Origin: Saccharomycopsis fibuligera x Saccharomycopsis cf. fibuligera
Taxonomy: Eukaryota > Ascomycota > Saccharomycetes > Ascoideales > Saccharomycopsidaceae
Length of the DNA stretch: 64,000 nucleotides
Direction of reading: 5' to 3'
Assembly (NCBI GenBank): GCA_001936135.1
Contig: CP012809.1
Coordinates: 3,273,501 to 3,337,500 of the forward strand
The notes beneath the pieces are model-generated. The model had not been told where the DNA came from. It was given only the letters and a program-made list of their open reading frames with translations, and searched no databases. Position 1 is the stretch's first letter, and each line of letters begins with the position of its first letter. The position numbers were made by a program, and so were the translations under genes. Positions 61,259 through 64,000 of this stretch are shown here, piece after piece.

Positions 61259-62376
61259 TTAGTTTCTTTTAGCAAATCTTCTTTGGGTACCTCTTTGAGC
61301 AGAAACGGAGATAACAGACAATGGCAATTTCAAACCCAAGGAGTTGACCAAGTCAGCAGTGTCAGCGTCAACATCCAATTGGTTCTTAGTTCTAGACAAG
61401 TCCAAAGCGGAAACTTCTGGGACGTATTGATCTTTTCTTTCTCTTTCTTCTTCTTGCAATTTGAAAGAAATACCTCTAACTGGACCCTTTTGGATTCTTC
61501 TCATCAAGTGAGTGGTGAAACCAGCAATCTTGTTTCTCAAACGCTTAGATGGGATAGAAGCGACTTCAGTAGCCAAACGCTTGTTGGTTTGGAAATCCAA
61601 AGTCAACTTTGGGTAGTATTTTTCAATCAAAACTTTGGAAGCTCTCTTGACGGTTTTAGTTCTAACGCGACCCTATAAATTGTTGTTAGTATGTTTGTGT
61701 CTAAAATAGAGTAGTAGATGGAGACAATGATTGAAAACCAAAATAATATTTTTGAGGAGTAGTCGAAATGTAGGCATATGACACATGATTTGCAAAGGGT
61801 TGTAAATTACTATGTATACTGCTAATGCTAATGCTGGTCGGTGGTGACCAGTGAATGACGCTCGAGACTATTAGGTGCTTTGAACTCATACATGGCAGGT
61901 TGTGACGCTAAAAATCAGTAATAATAAATCCTGTTCGTAGATTTCTCTGACTTCCGTGAACACATCAATTTTTTTTTCTTATTGCCTTGAGTAAAATGCG
62001 CATTAATAATGTTTTTCTCATAACAGTCACCACTGTAGCTCTTTGGCTAGGACATGAAAAATTAAATCTTGATATTTTTTTTTCTTCAATCTGTTAAAAT
62101 GTTGTTGAGACTCAGTCCTGACCTAATAGTGATAGTTTCATAATTCTTGGTTTACAAAACTCTACTGCATTCTCTTGGTTTTGATATGGCGTTTTTTCAA
62201 TAGTTTTCGTTCATTGATCTTGTTTTTTTTTTTAGCCTTGAATAAATATTTCACTTCTCACAATTCGCAAACTACTCCTGTAATATTGATCTTCTGGTCT
62301 TGGGTTTCTCCATCTGTCTCATTATGATTCTTTTAATTTCCTAATGATTTGCTATCTTCCTGAAAGGACGTACCAT
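61259..62376 (-). CDS. RPS17: 40S ribosomal protein S17 (eS17), start codon alone in exon 1
   Basis: Exon 2 (61672-61259) encodes [13 protein letters not shown]... to ...RRFAKRN, a clear match to eS17 ([55 protein letters not shown]). The start codon comes from a coding exon 1 of only ATG (62376-62374), followed at once by a GTACGT donor. The 701-bp intron ends TACTAACAACAATTTATAG. This fits the S. cerevisiae RPS17 structure, where the intron also follows the first codon. The predicted protein is 138 aa. The exon 1 choice rests on the ATG-GTACGT match and should be confirmed by RNA. Cbf1- and Tbf1-like sites lie 330-440 bp upstream. Confidence 0.93.
61673..62373 (-). other. RPS17 intron, 701 bp
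   Basis: GTACGT donor and TACTAAC branch point 13 nt before the acceptor. It contains a perfect 6-bp stem with a 6-nt loop (61834-61851) and a weak C/D-like arrangement near 61904-61975 (TGATGT ... CTGA flanked by A-run and T-run). No small RNA is firmly supported. Confidence 0.75.
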
Positions 62377-62762
62377 TTTGAATAGTTATTATGCTTTACT
62401 GTTGGTATGTGTATATTAAAACAGACTTGCAAACGACTTCAGTAGGAAAAAAAATTGATAATATCTTTTTTTTTTTTTTCCTCTTTCCCCCCAGAGACAG
62501 GCGGCCAGCATGAGGGTGAGAGGCTCCAGACACCAAAGCACAGCAGTGGAAAAAACCGTCTCGTCCAGCAGGGCAAGCAACACGGAGGGCACGGGATCAG
62601 CCGTCGCCGCCGTCCAGCCGCCCGCACCAAAGACGGCCACAGAGAGACTGGCACAGTGTCCACCGCCAGGGACCGCTGCGGAAAAGAAAACACCGGGCGG
62701 TTGTGGGCATGTGATAATCTCGTGACGTGAACACACATAGACAGTGACTGTGTAGTGGCTAC

Positions 62763-62812
62763 TAGGGCTTTTTCTGGGGCATAAACTCTAGCCCCATATA
62801 AAGTCACATGAC
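62763..62812. promoter_or_regulatory. Tbf1-like and Cbf1 consensus sites upstream of RPS17
   Basis: TAGGGCT at 62763-62769 and GTCACATGAC (full RTCACRTGAY match) at 62803-62812, about 390 and 430 bp upstream of the RPS17 ATG. The same pair occurs at RPL17. Confidence 0.5.
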
Positions 62813-63274
62813 TTTCAACTGAGCGAAAAACAAGAAAAATTCACGCCTGTGCGCTTAGTATACAGCTGTGGTTCCCGCAATTTCAACTTTTCAATTTCAA
62901 AATTGTGTGGGGGGAATATACGACGACACCGTTTTAGTCAAATACTGCAGTGCAGTTAGTTATGTGGCTCCCAACATCAAGCAACTATGGAAAAAAAAAA
63001 AAGCAGCAACCGCGACCAACTACTCACCACATCACCTTACATCATTGGGAGATGCTCGTGACATCCAACATAGCCCAGCGCTTGTGCCGCCTCAAAGCTC
63101 ACTGGATATTGATACTGCAACATATACAGACAACCGAGTGTGTCACTGTCATTTTGTCGTTGAGCCAACAGCAACAACGAATTTTGAGCATTCTCCATCA
63201 GAGATTTCTGAGTTGTGCATCGTAATATATAAAACACTACACTACTAATGGACGTAAATCGATTGGCATTGTTG

Positions 63275-63276
<2 letters not shown>

Positions 63277-63307
<31 letters not shown>
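63277..63307. repeat. 31-nt T homopolymer
   Basis: An uninterrupted T run; length may be affected by sequencing error. Confidence 0.9.
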
Positions 63308-63308
<1 letters not shown>

Positions 63309-64000
63309 ACAAAAAGTTGCAAAAAAGACTATATACGATAAGCATATGCATGTTATCGTGTGTGCAATTTTTTGCTTTTTTTTTTTTTTTTTTGGCGTAT
63401 GTCTCCGGCCATAAAGAACTGTTCCAAGTTCTGCCTTTGCGGGGAGGAAACTTTTCCCACAGAAAATAAATACGGTACCATAATTTGGCATAATTTAACT
63501 TATTTGGGATACTTTAGCAATAGCGATAGCGATGGTGCAATCATGTTTGCGGAGTAAACAAGGTTTGGAAGCTTGGCGAAGAGAAACTACAGTTGCAGCT
63601 CATGAAAAATTGTTGCTGCACAATGTTACACATTTGAAAACACATTGACAGTTATTTACAGTTCATCCATCGTGTTTCAACTTTTCCCCCACCCCTCCCT
63701 CGCAATGCTTTTCCGAAACAGTTGCAGTTGTTTGTAGAGGGTTGCTCAATTTTCGAACTACTGTGTTTCTGGCTGACGGTTTTGTGCGGTTTGTGACAAT
63801 TAGCGATTTGCCTTTGCCATTCTTCTTGTCGTTGCACACCCACTTAGTTCAAGGCAAAGAAGCTGATTGCAATATTTTGGCAAACAGCTACTTTTGAGTT
63901 AAAGTAGATGATAACTGCTTCTTTTTCTTATGTATATATATCTATAGAGGAGAACGCGGTCTGATTATGTATGATTGGCTAATTTCACAACTGTAATTTT

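Larger units (their letters stand above)
62377..64000. promoter_or_regulatory. RPS17 upstream region and right-edge non-coding DNA
   Basis: 1.6 kb. It includes a GC-rich island (62490-62725), a Cbf1 consensus and Tbf1-like motif (62763-62812), a TATATAAAG-like element near 62797, and a 31-T run at 63277-63307 with another T run near 63378-63394. Short frames here are not convincing. It may be the promoter of a plus-strand gene beyond the window. Confidence 0.5.

Noticed and set aside
62439-62807. 122-aa frame and shorter frames over the GC-rich island
   Set aside because: High GC depletes stop codons in every frame, so open frames on both strands are expected. The translations are Pro/Arg/Cys-rich and unlike real proteins.

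Overview
This window is nuclear DNA of an ascomycetous budding yeast (Saccharomycotina). It is AT-rich, with long T and A runs between genes. Introns are few and short, or sit near the start of ribosomal-protein genes, and many genes are recognisably fungal (SPT16, HOP1, ICP55, AKR1, RPL17, UTP6, ADA2, RPS17, AIM9). It most likely belongs to the CUG-Ser ('CTG') clade. CTG codons are almost absent from conserved genes (I read one in all of SPT16, one in AKR1 and none in the MOSC gene) but appear freely in low-complexity, Ser-rich orphan genes. The window also holds a candidapepsin-type aspartyl protease, a GLEYA-type adhesin, and Cbf1/Tbf1-like sites (the Candida arrangement) upstream of both ribosomal-protein genes. 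If the clade call is right, every L encoded by CTG in a standard-code translation should be read as Ser.

Layout. 0-17 kb is gene-dense: AIM9 (cut by the left edge), a mitochondrial PPR-type protein, a COP9-signalosome-subunit-1-like gene with two introns, a GLEYA adhesin with tandem Thr-rich repeats, ICP55, HOP1 (three exons) and SPT16. 17-40 kb is gene-poor, with kilobase-scale non-coding intervals. They separate a MOSC-domain enzyme, a very unusual glutathione-peroxidase-fold protein with a long disordered N-terminus, and a set of Ser/Asn/Gln-rich proteins I cannot name. 40-44 kb holds AKR1 and RPL17. 44-52 kb is again sparse: a secreted aspartyl protease, then a 4.2 kb gene-free interval with a diverged direct repeat, then a small orphan. 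52-62.4 kb is dense again: UTP6, a conserved secretory-pathway membrane protein of unknown function, a CFIm25 (NUDT21)-like gene carrying a large internal insertion, ADA2, an ECM11-like gene and RPS17. The last 1.6 kb holds promoter-like sequence and a GC-rich island but no clear gene.

Functional themes. Chromatin and transcription (SPT16, ADA2), pre-mRNA 3' end or RNA processing (CFIm25-like, UTP6, the PPR protein), ribosome (RPL17, RPS17), meiotic axis and synaptonemal complex (HOP1, ECM11-like), mitochondria (AIM9, ICP55, PPR) and cell surface or secretion (adhesin, aspartyl protease). These are ordinary yeast neighbours, not an operon. The items most worth a second look are the peroxidase-fold fusion (27.0-28.7 kb), the interrupted CFIm25 homologue (55.2-56.9 kb), the codon-reassignment evidence, and several unexplained non-coding structures: a 21-bp perfect inverted repeat at 37.1 kb, direct repeats at 48.4-48.9 kb, hairpins in the RPL17 intron and the GC-rich island at 62.5 kb. 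I recognised no tRNA, rRNA, CRISPR array or complete transposon.
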